The notes beneath the pieces are model-generated. The model was not told the origin of the DNA. It was given only the letters and a program-made list of their open reading frames with translations, and made no database searches. Positions 51,566 through 59,997 of a stretch of 64,000 nt of DNA are shown here, piece by piece. The stretch is from contig OZ243946.1 of assembly GCA_965214285.1 (NCBI GenBank), positions 806,001 through 870,000 of the forward strand. The letters are read 5' to 3'. The first letter of the stretch is position 1; the number at the start of each line of letters is the position of its first letter. The position numbers and the translations under genes were made by a program. This DNA is from G963422745 sp965214285. GTDB lineage: Bacteria; Actinomycetota; Acidimicrobiia; Acidimicrobiales; Aldehydirespiratoraceae.

Positions 51566-51917
51566 ACCTGCCTGGCTGGGCCCGCAGCGAACGCGCCAGG
51601 CACTCGCTCTCTTGCTTGAGGGCCGCCCAGCCCAGACGCCGGCGGTTCCGGGGCAGTCCGGCTGCCGCCCCCGAGGTCGACGTGGCCGTGCTCGACAGGA
51701 CCGGCACGATCACCGAGGCCGACATGGCACAGCGCTTCAGGACGGCTCGACCATCGCCCGCGGGTGGGCCGCTCACGCCGGCGGAAGGCTCAGGGTTGGG
51801 GTGGTGCGGTGCGGTGCGGTGCGTGTCGCATGGCAGTCCGGCGGGAGGCTCAGGGTTGGGGTGGGGCTGCCTGGAGCACGTCGCCAGCTTGCCCAGATTC
51901 TCAAGCGGCCGTCGAGA
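51566..51917. other. Gene-free spacer with short duplication
   Basis: No gene is convincing. A 25-bp segment GGCTCAGGGTTGGGGTGG with flanks occurs at about 51787 and 51847. Forward and reverse frames are open but low-complexity. Confidence 0.5.
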
Positions 51918-52730
51918 CTGTCGCACCCCCTGAATAGGTTCTGGTCCATGCACGATCTACTCGATTCCGCTGGCAGCCTGGCCTTCGATCCCGCTGGTCC
52001 AGCCGCTGATCCGGGCGCCCCTGCCATCGACCAGCCTGGCCTGGCCGCCGCTTTGGCAGGCGAGGCCGGCGGTCGAGCTGCGGGTGTGGCTGGGGCTGTC
52101 GGAGCGAGACTGTCGCACCCCCTGAATAGGTTCTGGTCCATGCACGATCTACTCGATTCCGCTGGCAGCCTGGCCTTCGATCCCGCTGGCCCGGCCGCTG
52201 ATCCGGGCGCCCCTGCCATCGACCAGCCTGGCCTGGCCGCCGCTTTGGCAGGCGAGGCCGGCGGTCAAGCTGCGGGTGCGGCTGGGGCTGTCGGAGCGAG
52301 ACTGTCACACCCCCTGAATAGGTTCTGGCCCATGCACGATCTACTCGATTCCGCAGGCAGCCTGGCCTTCGATCCCGCTGGTCCAGCCGCTGATCCGGGC
52401 GCCCCTGCCATCGACCAGCCTGGCCTGGCCGCCGCTTTGGCAGGCGAGGCCGGCGGTCGAGCTGCGGGTGCGGCTGGGGCTGTCGGAGCGAGACTGTCGC
52501 ACCCCCTGAATAGGTTCTGGTCCATGCACGATCTACTCGATTCCGCTGGTCCAGCCGCTGACTCGGCTGGCGGACGAGCTGCGGGTGTGGCTGGGCCTGT
52601 CGGAGCGAGACTGTCACACCCCCTGAATAGGTTCTGGCCCATGAACGATTTCTCGATTCCGTCCGGGGCTTTGGACCTCGATCCCGCTGGCCCAGCCGCT
52701 GATCCGACCGCCCCGGCCGTTGGTCGGGCA
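51918..52730 (+). repeat. 192-bp tandem repeat: five copies of the 5' end of the downstream HNH gene
   Basis: Units begin CTGTCGCACCCCCTGAATAG at 51918, 52110, 52302, 52494 and 52611. The first three are exactly 192 bases, the fourth 117, and the last is diverged. Each holds a leader resembling that of the HNH gene (52937-52966) and an ATG followed by MHDLLDSAG or MNDFSIPSG. The codon segment AIDQPGLAAALAGEAGG is also present in the HNH protein at 53043. Confidence 0.95.
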
Positions 52731-52970
52731 GGCTTGGCCGCTGATCCAGCGGGTGCGGCCGGCGGCCGAGCCGCTGACGCCCAAGCCCAGGCCCTGACTC
52801 TGCCTGGCGATGGCCGGGCCATGCTCGGCGATGGTCTGGCCGGTGGTCGGGCTGTCGCTAGGGCCGGCGGCCCTGCCAGTGCGGTGGGGCAGGTTCGGGA
52901 GCACGAATTCGGATCAGATTTCAGCAACAGGTGTAATTGTCATAACTCACGGATAGGGTATACAGCATGA
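51948..52970 (+). CDS. Possible repeat-encoded Ala/Gly/Pro-rich protein overlapping the HNH start
   Basis: The 192-bp and 117-bp units are all multiples of three, so one frame stays open from ATG 51948 for 340 codons and ends in TGA at 52968-52970, overlapping the HNH ATG (ATGA). The product would be four to five repeats of about 64 residues (LSHPLNRFWS, MHDLLDSAGS, LAFDPAGPAADPGAPAIDQP). It has no known domain. It may be translated as a leader that couples to the nuclease, or simply be decayed promoter copies that keep frame by chance. Confidence 0.3.
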   Translation: MHDLLDSAGSLAFDPAGPAADPGAPAIDQPGLAAALAGEAGGRAAGVAGAVGARLSHPLNRFWSMHDLLDSAGSLAFDPAGPAADPGAPAIDQPGLAAALAGEAGGQAAGAAGAVGARLSHPLNRFWPMHDLLDSAGSLAFDPAGPAADPGAPAIDQPGLAAALAGEAGGRAAGAAGAVGARLSHPLNRFWSMHDLLDSAGPAADSAGGRAAGVAGPVGARLSHPLNRFWPMNDFSIPSGALDLDPAGPAADPTAPAVGRAGLAADPAGAAGGRAADAQAQALTLPGDGRAMLGDGLAGGRAVARAGGPASAVGQVREHEFGSDFSNRCNCHNSRIGYTA

Positions 52971-54718
52971 ACTATCTCTCGAATCCGACCGAGGCTTCGG
53001 CCCCTGATTCGCCGTCTCCGGCCGCTGAAGCGACCGACCCGGCCATCGACCAGCCTGGCCTGGCCGCCGCTCCGGCAGGCGAGGCCGGCGGTCGAGCCGG
53101 TGACGCTGAAGGCCGGACCGGCGAGGCCGGCGGTCAAGCTGGTGACGCCCAGGGCCTTACCCTGCCCGCCGACGGCCCTGCCAGCGGTCAGGCCGGCCAG
53201 GCTGCGGGTGGCCCAACTGCTGAGCCGGCCGGTGCCAGCCGAGATGCGGTGGCGTTGTTCGGGCGGGCTGAGGCCCTGGTGCGTGAGGTGAGGCCTGGCG
53301 GGCGGTCTTTGGGGGAGCTGCGTGCTGCGGCTGGGGCGGCGAAGAGGCTGCAGGGGGGTCTGGACGCGGCGATGTGTGACATCACCACAGAAATCGCGGC
53401 GTTGACCACCCCGGGTCGTGCTGCGGGGGTGATCTCTGAGCAGACTGGCAAGTCCAAGCGCGACGCGTCGCGGTTGGCCAAGGTCGCGCAAGGCCTGGCG
53501 GCGATGCCCAACACGAAGAAGAGGCTCGCAGAGGGCGGTTTCACGATCGACCACGCGGCTGCGCTGGTCAACACCGCCGAGACCGCAGGCGCAGAGACGG
53601 TGGACAACGACGAGGCGCTGTTGGGCCTGGCTGAGTCGAAGCCTGCGGATGTGTTCGCCGGTGACGCCAAGCGCGCCGAGTTGAAGGCATCTCGGGATCG
53701 TGGCGAGGCTGAGTTGAAGCGTCAGCGCAAAGCCCGCAAAGCCAGCCTGGGCAAGGATCGTGATTCGGGGATGGGGATCTTGCACGCCGAGCTGGACCCG
53801 GTAAGCCACGGCCTGCTCGCCCAGGCCGTGCAGACCCATGCGGACAGGCTGTGGCGCACCGACAGCAAGGCAGGCAACACCGCCGGCCGCACCGGGCCCC
53901 AGCGGATGGCTGACGCGCTGCTGGAGACGATCACCGGCCTCGACGCTCTCACCCACGAGCCCCTCCCCGCCAACAGCAGCGGCGGCAAGGCCAGCGGGCG
54001 GCCGCAGTTGATCATCACCGCAGACATCGGCCTCATCGACGGCGCGAACCCCCACGGGGCCTGCGAGATGCTCGGCACCGGCCCCGTCCCGCCGGCCATC
54101 CTCGGGCGGCTGTCGGCTGACACCGCTGTGGCGGGCATGATCTTCGCAGGCGACGGCCGCGCCCTGTGGCTCGGCACCTCCACCCGCACCCCCAACGCCG
54201 CACAGCGGCTCGCCATAGCAGTACGCGACAAAGGCTGCATGCGCTGCGGCGCGCCGATGCACATGGCTGACATTCACCACATCGTCGAATGGGAGAACGG
54301 CGGGCCCACCGACATCGACAACCTCCAAGCACTGTGCGGGCCGTGTCACCGCCAACACCACCACGACCAAGACCAGAAGACAGGCCGCCAACCCCGCCGA
54401 CGCAAGAACAAGCCCGCCAAGAAGACCGGCAAGAACCGCAAGAACGGCGCCGCCGGCGGCACCCAGGGCACCATCGCCATGAACAGCGGTCGCAGCATCC
54501 AACACCGCATCCCCGCCGACAAGATCCCCTCCCTGACCGCCACAAACCGCAGCAGGGAAAGCTGGACAAGCAGCGGGAAGAGTTGGATCAGTAGCGAGCA
54601 AGGCCCGCCAAGCCCCAGCCCCGCCCGCAGAGACCGCCCCGGCACGACCGATGAGAACCCCAACCCCGTCGATGGCCGAAGACGGGCTGGCCGCAGCCGG
54701 GACGGCCCGGACCCGTAA
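52967..54718 (+). CDS. DUF222 / HNH endonuclease (13E12-repeat type)
   Basis: A 583-residue member of the actinobacterial DUF222-HNH family. Residues about 1-90 are Ala/Gly/Glu/Pro-rich and share sequence with the upstream repeat. The DUF222 helical domain spans about 90-330 (GRSLGELRAAAGAAKRLQGG, KSKRDASRLAKVAQGLAAM). The HNH site is CMRCGAPMHMADIHHIVEWE, then NGGPTDIDNLQALCGPCHRQ, with the four zinc cysteines and the catalytic His pair. A Lys/Arg-rich and Ser-rich tail follows. ATG 52967 has a promoter-like TATACA just upstream. The family is often multicopy and repeat-associated; function is unknown. Its last codons (SRDGPDP) are repeated downstream. Confidence 0.92.
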   Translation: MNYLSNPTEASAPDSPSPAAEATDPAIDQPGLAAAPAGEAGGRAGDAEGRTGEAGGQAGDAQGLTLPADGPASGQAGQAAGGPTAEPAGASRDAVALFGRAEALVREVRPGGRSLGELRAAAGAAKRLQGGLDAAMCDITTEIAALTTPGRAAGVISEQTGKSKRDASRLAKVAQGLAAMPNTKKRLAEGGFTIDHAAALVNTAETAGAETVDNDEALLGLAESKPADVFAGDAKRAELKASRDRGEAELKRQRKARKASLGKDRDSGMGILHAELDPVSHGLLAQAVQTHADRLWRTDSKAGNTAGRTGPQRMADALLETITGLDALTHEPLPANSSGGKASGRPQLIITADIGLIDGANPHGACEMLGTGPVPPAILGRLSADTAVAGMIFAGDGRALWLGTSTRTPNAAQRLAIAVRDKGCMRCGAPMHMADIHHIVEWENGGPTDIDNLQALCGPCHRQHHHDQDQKTGRQPRRRKNKPAKKTGKNRKNGAAGGTQGTIAMNSGRSIQHRIPADKIPSLTATNRSRESWTSSGKSWISSEQGPPSPSPARRDRPGTTDENPNPVDGRRRAGRSRDGPDP

Positions 54719-54940
54719 GCCGCCCTGCCCGGTCGGGCAGCGGCCGGCGATAGCGGCGAGAGCCGCAGCCGGAATAACCGGGGCGCTGCAGGCCAGACCC
54801 GCAGCCGAGACGGCCCCGACCCGTAAGCCGCCCTGCCCGGTCGGGTAGCAGCCGGCGATAGCAGCGAGAGCCGTAGCCGGAAGAACCGTGGCGCTGCAGG
54901 CGAGAGCCGCAGCCGCGACGGCCCCGACCCCTAGCCCGCC
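54711..54940. repeat. 108-bp tandem repeat of the HNH gene 3' end, three copies
   Basis: ACCCGTAAGCCGCCCTGCCC occurs at 54711 and 54819 and a diverged ACCCCTAGCCCGCC at 54927: period 108, a multiple of three. Each unit ends with codons RSRDGPDP and a stop; the first stop is the genuine one. Between them read GAGAGCCGxAGCCGGAAxAA blocks. Confidence 0.93.
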
Positions 54941-55156
54941 CGCCCAGCGGGCATCCGATGGAAGCACCCCCTGAGGCCGCCGCCCACTGGGGTTCTGCTC
55001 CCCGACAACCCGACTTGAGCGGCTGGCGACAGCGGTGCCAGGAACGCAGGTCAGGGACCCAGCATCTTGACAACAGAACAGAGACCGACCGAGCCGGACA
55101 ACCGGCACCGCAGTCTCGGCCTTGGCGTCGTGCGCTCCCGCCCGCCCTCTGGCGTT
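54719..55156. other. Gene-free region after the HNH gene
   Basis: The first half is the 108-bp repeat. From about 54945 to 55156 there is no convincing gene; a short plus-strand frame is open but unlike a protein. Transcription from both sides converges here. Confidence 0.6.
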
Positions 55157-56359
55157 TCAGTCTTGGGGTTCGGCGGCCGGCGACTCAGCCTCGGCGTCGA
55201 GCTGGTCCAGGGCCGCCATGGCGGCGTCGAGCATCCGCGCCGAGCAGCCCGCCATCTCCACCGGCGGCACGTGCTCGTCGGCGATCGCCTGGGCGATCGA
55301 GCGCAGCGCGTCAGCGGCCGGCCCCTCGCCGAGCACCGCGGGCTCGCCGCTGTCGCCGCCGTCGGAGACCGCCGGCTCGATCGGCACGCTCCCTAGCAGC
55401 GGCACCCCGATGTCATCCGCGAGCTGCTGCCCGCCGCCCGATCCGAACAGCGCATGGCGGCTGCCGTCGGGCGCGATGAACTCGGTCATGTTCTCGATCA
55501 CGCCCACGATCCGCAGGTAGTTCTTGCGGCCCATGTCGGCGACCCGCGCAGCCACCTTCTGGGCGTTCAGCGCCGGCGTGGTGACGATCAGCATCTCCGC
55601 CCGGGGCAGCATCTTGGCGAGCCCCATCTGCACGTCGCCGGTGCCCGGCGGCATGTCGATCAGCAGGTAGTCGAGGTCGTCGGACCAGTCCACGTCCTGG
55701 CAGAAGTGCTGCACCGCACGGTTCAGCATCAGGCCCCGCCACATCAGCGCCGAGTCCTCCTGCTTGACCAGGAAGCCCATGGAGACGATCTCGAGCCGAC
55801 CGTCGCCGATCTCGCGGACCAGCGGCTGGATCTTGCCCTCCATGGCGATCAGGTCGCCGTGCACCCCCAGCATCCGCGGCACCGAGAAGCCCCAGACGTC
55901 GGCGTCCATCACCCCGACCTTGTAGCCGAGCCCGGCCAGCGCCGCGGCCACGTTGACGGCCACCGACGACTTGCCCACGCCGCCCTTGCCCGAGGCGATC
56001 ATCAGCACCTTGGCGGTGGCGGGAACGGCAGTGTCGGGAGCGTCCTGGCTCACGTTGAAGCGGGCGCGGGCCATCGCCGCCGAGCGCTCCTCGGGGCTCA
56101 GCTCGCCCCAGTTGATCTTCACCCGGGTGACGCCGGGCAGCGTGGTCAGGCGGCTGCGGATGTCCCGCTGGATCTGCGCCCGCAGCGGGCAGCCCGACGT
56201 GGTGAGGGCGATCTCCAGTCGGATCGTGCCGTCGTCGTCCACCTCGGCCTTCTTGGCCATGCCCAGCTCCACGATGTCGCTGCCGAGTTCGGGGTCGATC
56301 ACGCCGCGCAGCAGCCCCATCACGTAGTCCGCCGTGGGCAGCGCTGCGGTCGAGGCCAC
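55157..56359 (-). CDS. mrp: Mrp/ApbC/NBP35-family iron-sulfur carrier ATPase
   Basis: A 400-residue protein. The N-terminus is a MIP18/DUF59 domain (LRGVIDPELGSDIVELGMAK, LTTSGCPLRAQI with the family Cys). From about residue 115 is the deviant Walker ATPase MIASGKGGVGKSSVAVN, GVMDADVWGFSVPRML and LIDMPPGTGDVQ. Mrp proteins assemble or deliver Fe-S clusters. The CPxC-type pair often present near NMTxF is not seen here (NMTEFIAPDGSRH), so cluster binding at the dimer interface may differ. GTG 56359 is preferred over TTG 56386. It fits with the HesB-type gene nearby. Confidence 0.92.
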   Translation of the reverse strand: MASTAALPTADYVMGLLRGVIDPELGSDIVELGMAKKAEVDDDGTIRLEIALTTSGCPLRAQIQRDIRSRLTTLPGVTRVKINWGELSPEERSAAMARARFNVSQDAPDTAVPATAKVLMIASGKGGVGKSSVAVNVAAALAGLGYKVGVMDADVWGFSVPRMLGVHGDLIAMEGKIQPLVREIGDGRLEIVSMGFLVKQEDSALMWRGLMLNRAVQHFCQDVDWSDDLDYLLIDMPPGTGDVQMGLAKMLPRAEMLIVTTPALNAQKVAARVADMGRKNYLRIVGVIENMTEFIAPDGSRHALFGSGGGQQLADDIGVPLLGSVPIEPAVSDGGDSGEPAVLGEGPAADALRSIAQAIADEHVPPVEMAGCSARMLDAAMAALDQLDAEAESPAAEPQD

Positions 56360-56459
56360 GGCTCCACGATAGAGGCTGCCGCCCAAGGCTCGGCCTTCGG
56401 CATCGAGGGATCGGGCGATGGCGGGGCAAGCGACCTCGGATGTGACCGGTCAGAGATCG

Positions 56460-56849
56460 TCACGCAGAGATGACGCTGAGCCCGTCGAGGTCCGGGAAGT
56501 CGGCGTCTTGGGTCAGGACAGGGACGCCCAGCGTCATTGCGGTCGCTGCGATCCACGAGTCGTTGACGCCCATGCGGTGTCCGCTGTCTCGCAGCAGCAC
56601 CCTAAGTGTGGCCCAGTGCTCGGCGACAGCGGTGTCGATGGGGATCGGGTCGAGCGACAGGGCAGTGGCGAGCGTTCGAAGACGGAGGTCGCGGGCGGCC
56701 ACGTCCTTCGCGGCGAGGACCCCGGCGCGGAGTTCGCCGACCGTGACAACGCTCACAGCGAGCCTGTCGGGGAAGGCTGCGACGTCGAGCGGCCGTGCCG
56801 TCTCGGCAGCGACGAAGATCGATGTGTCTGCGAGAGCCAGGCCGGTCAC
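56460..56849 (-). CDS. vapC: VapC-type PIN-domain ribonuclease toxin
   Basis: A 129-residue PIN domain. The acidic metal ligands are Asp8 in LADTSIF, the Glu in VGELRAGV near 40, Asp in GVNDSWIAATA near 96 and Asp in LTQDADF near 115. VapC toxins cut tRNA or rRNA. GTG 56849 overlaps the antitoxin stop (GTGA). It pairs with the gene directly upstream on the minus strand. Confidence 0.92.
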   Translation of the reverse strand: MTGLALADTSIFVAAETARPLDVAAFPDRLAVSVVTVGELRAGVLAAKDVAARDLRLRTLATALSLDPIPIDTAVAEHWATLRVLLRDSGHRMGVNDSWIAATAMTLGVPVLTQDADFPDLDGLSVISA

Positions 56850-57133
56850 GAGCCAGGCCCGTCGAGATCGTCGAGATCGTCGGTGGTGTCGGGCAAGAGC
56901 TCGGCCAGCTCTTGGCGCAGCGCGGCGTCTGCCCGGTTGCCTTCGAGGAGACCCAGGAACATCGAGCTGTTCATCCAGCGCGGCCTGCTCTCGAGAGGCG
57001 CGAGTAGAGCAGCCGGCCGTCCGTTGACGGTGATCGTGATCGACTCGCCTGCTGCCACGCGATCAAGCAGCGAGCGGGTCTGGTTGCGGAGCTCCCTGGA
57101 TGCAACAGTGGCTATGCGACAAACGTAGCACAT
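56846..57133 (-). CDS. vapB: VapB/Phd-type antitoxin
   Basis: A 95-residue antitoxin of the Phd/YefM-like kind: TVASRELRNQTRSLLDRVAA and GESITITVNGRPAALLAPLE form the DNA-binding dimer domain, and the acidic C-terminus (LPDTTDDLDDLDGPG) would cover the toxin. ATG 57133 is chosen, with GGAGGT about ten bases upstream; the frame is open to 57151. Two direct repeats, TATGCGACAAAC (57113-57124) and TATGCGACGAAAC (57133-57145), lie across the start and may be the operator. Confidence 0.88.
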   Translation of the reverse strand: MCYVCRIATVASRELRNQTRSLLDRVAAGESITITVNGRPAALLAPLESRPRWMNSSMFLGLLEGNRADAALRQELAELLPDTTDDLDDLDGPGS

Positions 57134-57557
57134 ATGCGACGAAACCTCCACGCCGTCAACTCCATGCCGCCAAACACGGCGCGGTCATGACCGCCGAGCC
57201 GGCTGCGGGGCATCCGGAGTCGGCCCTGCCGGCCGCGTAGATCGCGTCGGTCAGGTTCTCGATCACGATGTCGATTTCAGCGGGCATCCGGAGTCGGCCC
57301 TGCCGGCCGCGTAGATCGCGTCGGTCAGGTTCTCGATCACGATGTCGATTTCATCGGGCATCCGGAGTCGGCCCTGCCGGCCGCGCAGATCCGGTCTGAG
57401 TCCGGCCCCGAGGTGAGGAGGCGGCGGGAGTTGTCGGCGTTGCGGGTGCTGCGGGCGGGCGGTGAGCTGCTAGCATGAGCGGTGAGCCGAGGCGAGCCCG
57501 CCACGGCCGGCATTGCCACTCCGAGCGCAGCAATCGAGCCAAGAGGAGAAGCCCACG
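57134..57557. other. Gene-free region with 74-bp repeat between vapB and the HesB gene
   Basis: Holds the vapB operator region, the 74-bp repeat (57211-57400) and the promoter of the HesB-type gene. No conserved gene is seen, but each repeat unit contains a short minus-strand reading frame described separately. Confidence 0.6.
57211..57400. repeat. 74-bp tandem repeat, 2.5 copies, with a 32-codon minus-strand frame
   Basis: CATCCGGAGTCGGCCCTGCC occurs at 57211, 57285 and 57359. On the minus strand ATG 57361 opens a 32-codon frame (MPDEIDIVIENLTDAIYAAG then RADSGCP) ending at 57263; the following unit starts similarly (MPAEIDIV). The frame has no visible homology to known peptides. Confidence 0.9.
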
Positions 57558-57878
57558 ATGATCACGCTCACCGATTCCGCAGCCGCCAAGGTCGACGAAC
57601 TGCTCACCGCCGAGGACGAGGAAGGCCTCGCCCTGCGCGTGGCTGTGCGTCCCGGCGGCTGCAGCGGGTTCTCCTATGAGATGTACTTCGACCCAGACCG
57701 CGACAACGAGGACGTGATCGCCGAGTACGGATCGGTGAACGTGGTGGTCGACCCGTCCTCTGCGATGCTGCTCGAAGGCGCAACCCTGGACTACCGCGAC
57801 GGGCTCCAGGACGCTGGCTTCTCCATCGACAACCCCAACGCCCAGCGCACCTGCGGCTGCGGCCAGTCCTTCAGCTGA
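57558..57878 (+). CDS. HesB/IscA/ErpA-family iron-sulfur insertion protein
   Basis: A 106-residue A-type carrier. The three ligand cysteines are Cys35 in RPGGCSGFSY and Cys99 and Cys101 in TCGCGQSF. It would pass [2Fe-2S] or [4Fe-4S] clusters to apo-proteins such as the dehalogenase, WhiB or the molybdenum-type enzyme. ATG 57558 has AAGAGGAGAA just upstream, a strong ribosome site. No Sec is present; the C-terminal motif has ordinary cysteines. Confidence 0.95.
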   Translation: MITLTDSAAAKVDELLTAEDEEGLALRVAVRPGGCSGFSYEMYFDPDRDNEDVIAEYGSVNVVVDPSSAMLLEGATLDYRDGLQDAGFSIDNPNAQRTCGCGQSFS

Positions 57879-57917
57879 CCCCCCGCCCCGGCTGCGCCCG
57901 CGTAGAGGGCGTCGACC

Positions 57918-58904
57918 TCAGGCGGCGACTCTGAACTCAACGGCGCTCAGCCAGTTCTTGGCCAGCCATTCGATGACGGGCACGCACACGGCGTCGCCGA
58001 GGGCGAACATCGCCTGCCGCTCCGACACCGACTCGTAGGAGAGCTTCTCCGCTCCCTGCAGACGGGCGTACTCGGCCAGGTCCATCCAGCGGACCTCGAA
58101 GCGGCCGCGCCCGACCCGCACCAGCGCTTGACGCGACGACCCGCCGCGGGTGGTGCGCAACGCCCCCGCCAGCTCGTCGCGGCGCACCTCCCACACAGCC
58201 CTGCCTGCGCGGGTACGGCGGTAGGCGCCCGCGCAGCGGACGTCGAAGCTCGAACGCCAGGCGTCGATGCGGGAGCGCTGCAGCGGCGAGAGCGACTCCA
58301 GGAATGCCCCACGCCGCTCCTCGGGCCACCAGTCGCCGTCGGGGCTGGCAATGTCGGTCAGCCTCACCGGCGAGCGGCTTGGCGGCTCGGGGATGCTCGG
58401 CTGGGCGCCCAGAGAGCCCAGCAGGAACACCCGGGCACGGCTTTGGGGCACGAACGACGACGCATTGAGCACGGACACGGCGACGCGGTAGCCCAGCGTC
58501 TTCAGCATCTGCTTCACCGTGGCCAGATCCCTGCCGCCGTTCACGGTCAGGAAACCCGGCACGTTCTCCACGATCAGCGCCCCAGGCCGGCGCTCGCCCA
58601 TCTCGGCGAGGATGCGACAGAACTCGGTGACGAGCCCGGACTGCTTGCCGCCCAGCCCGGCACGGTTGCCGGCGAGGGACATGTCGGTACACGGGAACGA
58701 GGCGGTGGCGACCTCAGCGTCGGGGATCAGGTCGCCCGACAGGCAGCGGATGTCGGCGACCAGCAGCTCGTCGTTGCCCCAGTTCTCGCAGTAGAGGGCG
58801 GCCTTGGTGGGGTCGATGTCGTTGGCGAAGACGGTCGTCACCCTCTCGGATTCGAGGCCTGCACGCATCAGGCCCATGCCCGCGAAGAACTCCACCGCCC
58901 GCAC
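57918..58904 (-). CDS. DNA (cytosine-5)-methyltransferase, orphan
   Basis: A 328-residue C5 methyltransferase. Motif I is EFFAGMGLMRAGLE, motif IV with the catalytic Cys is ASFPCTDMSLAGNRAG, motif VI is IVENVPGF, motif VIII QSRARVFLLG and motif X GDAVCVPVIEWLAKN. The target-recognition region is about residues 190-270 and short. No restriction endonuclease or Vsr gene is visible in the flanks, so it may be a regulatory or decoy methylase. GTG 58904 begins MRAVEFFAGMG directly. Confidence 0.93.
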   Translation of the reverse strand: MRAVEFFAGMGLMRAGLESERVTTVFANDIDPTKAALYCENWGNDELLVADIRCLSGDLIPDAEVATASFPCTDMSLAGNRAGLGGKQSGLVTEFCRILAEMGERRPGALIVENVPGFLTVNGGRDLATVKQMLKTLGYRVAVSVLNASSFVPQSRARVFLLGSLGAQPSIPEPPSRSPVRLTDIASPDGDWWPEERRGAFLESLSPLQRSRIDAWRSSFDVRCAGAYRRTRAGRAVWEVRRDELAGALRTTRGGSSRQALVRVGRGRFEVRWMDLAEYARLQGAEKLSYESVSERQAMFALGDAVCVPVIEWLAKNWLSAVEFRVAA

Positions 58905-59039
58905 GCTCCGAACTTACGAAGGGGGTATGACAGCCTCTCTGGATCCGAGTCCGGGACAACCGCTCAGGCGACCGGCCGACAGTCGGCGGGCCAGGCCGAC
59001 GACCGACCGATGAAGCGCAGGTGGCGGGGTTGCGGCCGG

Positions 59040-59972
59040 TCAGGCGACGCTGGAGAGGGCGGCGGTCAGCTCGGCGCGGTCCCAGGTGGTGTCGAGGCGG
59101 GCTCGGATCACGCCCGCGCCGTCGGCCACGAACAGCGCCGGTTCATAGGGCAGGCCCAGGGCCTTCACGACGGCTGTCGTCTCGGGGAAGCGGCCGCTGG
59201 AGAACTCCGAGGGGTCCGCGTAGACCTCGGCGTGCACGAAATCGACGCCCGGACGGGCCGGGGCATGCTCCATCAGCAGGTCGACCACCGGCCCGCAGAT
59301 GTCGGTCTGGCAGAACCCCGGCGTGGCGACCAGCAGCGCCGTCGGCCGGCCGTTGCCGACCACGTCGGCCAGGTCGAGATCGTGCAGCTCGCAGGGGATC
59401 GCACGCGTGCAGATCGGGCTCACGCCGCGGGTGTCGTCGACGGTCGGTGTGTGCGGGGCCGGCAGCGCCTCGCCCGGTGCGGGGATCGCCACGTCCGCCG
59501 CATCCGCGACCAGGAACGCCACCGCCGGCACTTCGGGGTGATCCGGCAGGGCGAGGCTGTATTCGCCGGGCGATCCGAAGGCCGCGAGCACCGGATAATA
59601 CGGCGTGATGATGCCGTCGCGATGCGCCACGACCTCGGCGTCGAACAGCACCTCCGGCGGGGCATCGGCATCGGGCTGGACCGCCGCGGTCACCGCGATG
59701 CGCAGCCGCTCGGGTGCGGTCTGGCGCATGGTGTCGAAGCGGCTGTGCACCACCACCGGCAGCCGCTGCGGGGCACCGTGAATCAGCGTGGCCGGCGCGC
59801 TGAAGCCGTCGGGGAAGGTCAGGGCGACGAAGGCGATCTCGCTCAGCTCGGCCTGCGACGGCCCGGCAGCGCCTGTTGGTTCGTCCTGGGATCGGCGGCG
59901 GCTGCCGCAGGCCCCGGCGAGGAGCGCACAGGCCGCGCCGATCAGGAACGAGCGCCGTTGGAGTGCGGCCAT
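59040..59972 (-). CDS. Tat-exported lipoprotein with a CxxxxC redox motif
   Basis: A 310-residue protein. The N-terminus QRRSFLIGAACALLAGACGS combines a twin-arginine motif (Arg6-Arg7, F, L) with a lipobox ending at Cys22, so it is likely a Tat-dependent lipoprotein. An immunoglobulin-like domain of about 120 residues follows (LPVVVHSRFDTMRQTAPERL). The C-terminal part resembles a thioredoxin/SCO1-like fold with GFCQTDICGP, a Cys-x4-Cys pair, and PALFVADGAGVIRARLD. A further Cys pair lies in SPICTRAIPCELHD. It could act in extracytoplasmic thiol or metal handling. ATG 59972 is divergent from the molybdenum-type gene with a 25-bp gap. Confidence 0.82.
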   Translation of the reverse strand: MAALQRRSFLIGAACALLAGACGSRRRSQDEPTGAAGPSQAELSEIAFVALTFPDGFSAPATLIHGAPQRLPVVVHSRFDTMRQTAPERLRIAVTAAVQPDADAPPEVLFDAEVVAHRDGIITPYYPVLAAFGSPGEYSLALPDHPEVPAVAFLVADAADVAIPAPGEALPAPHTPTVDDTRGVSPICTRAIPCELHDLDLADVVGNGRPTALLVATPGFCQTDICGPVVDLLMEHAPARPGVDFVHAEVYADPSEFSSGRFPETTAVVKALGLPYEPALFVADGAGVIRARLDTTWDRAELTAALSSVA

Positions 59973-59997
59973 GGCGCTGAACCGTAATCTGCGGTCC

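Noticed and set aside
50653..51933. A 426-codon plus-strand frame overlapping fxsA
   Set aside because: It is low-complexity in a different frame from the recognisable FxsA protein.
51918..52730. CRISPR array
   Set aside because: The repeats are long, contiguous and coding-like, with no unique spacers and no cas genes.
57558..57878. HesB-like selenoprotein
   Set aside because: The C-terminal motif has ordinary Cys codons (CGCG) and a normal stop.
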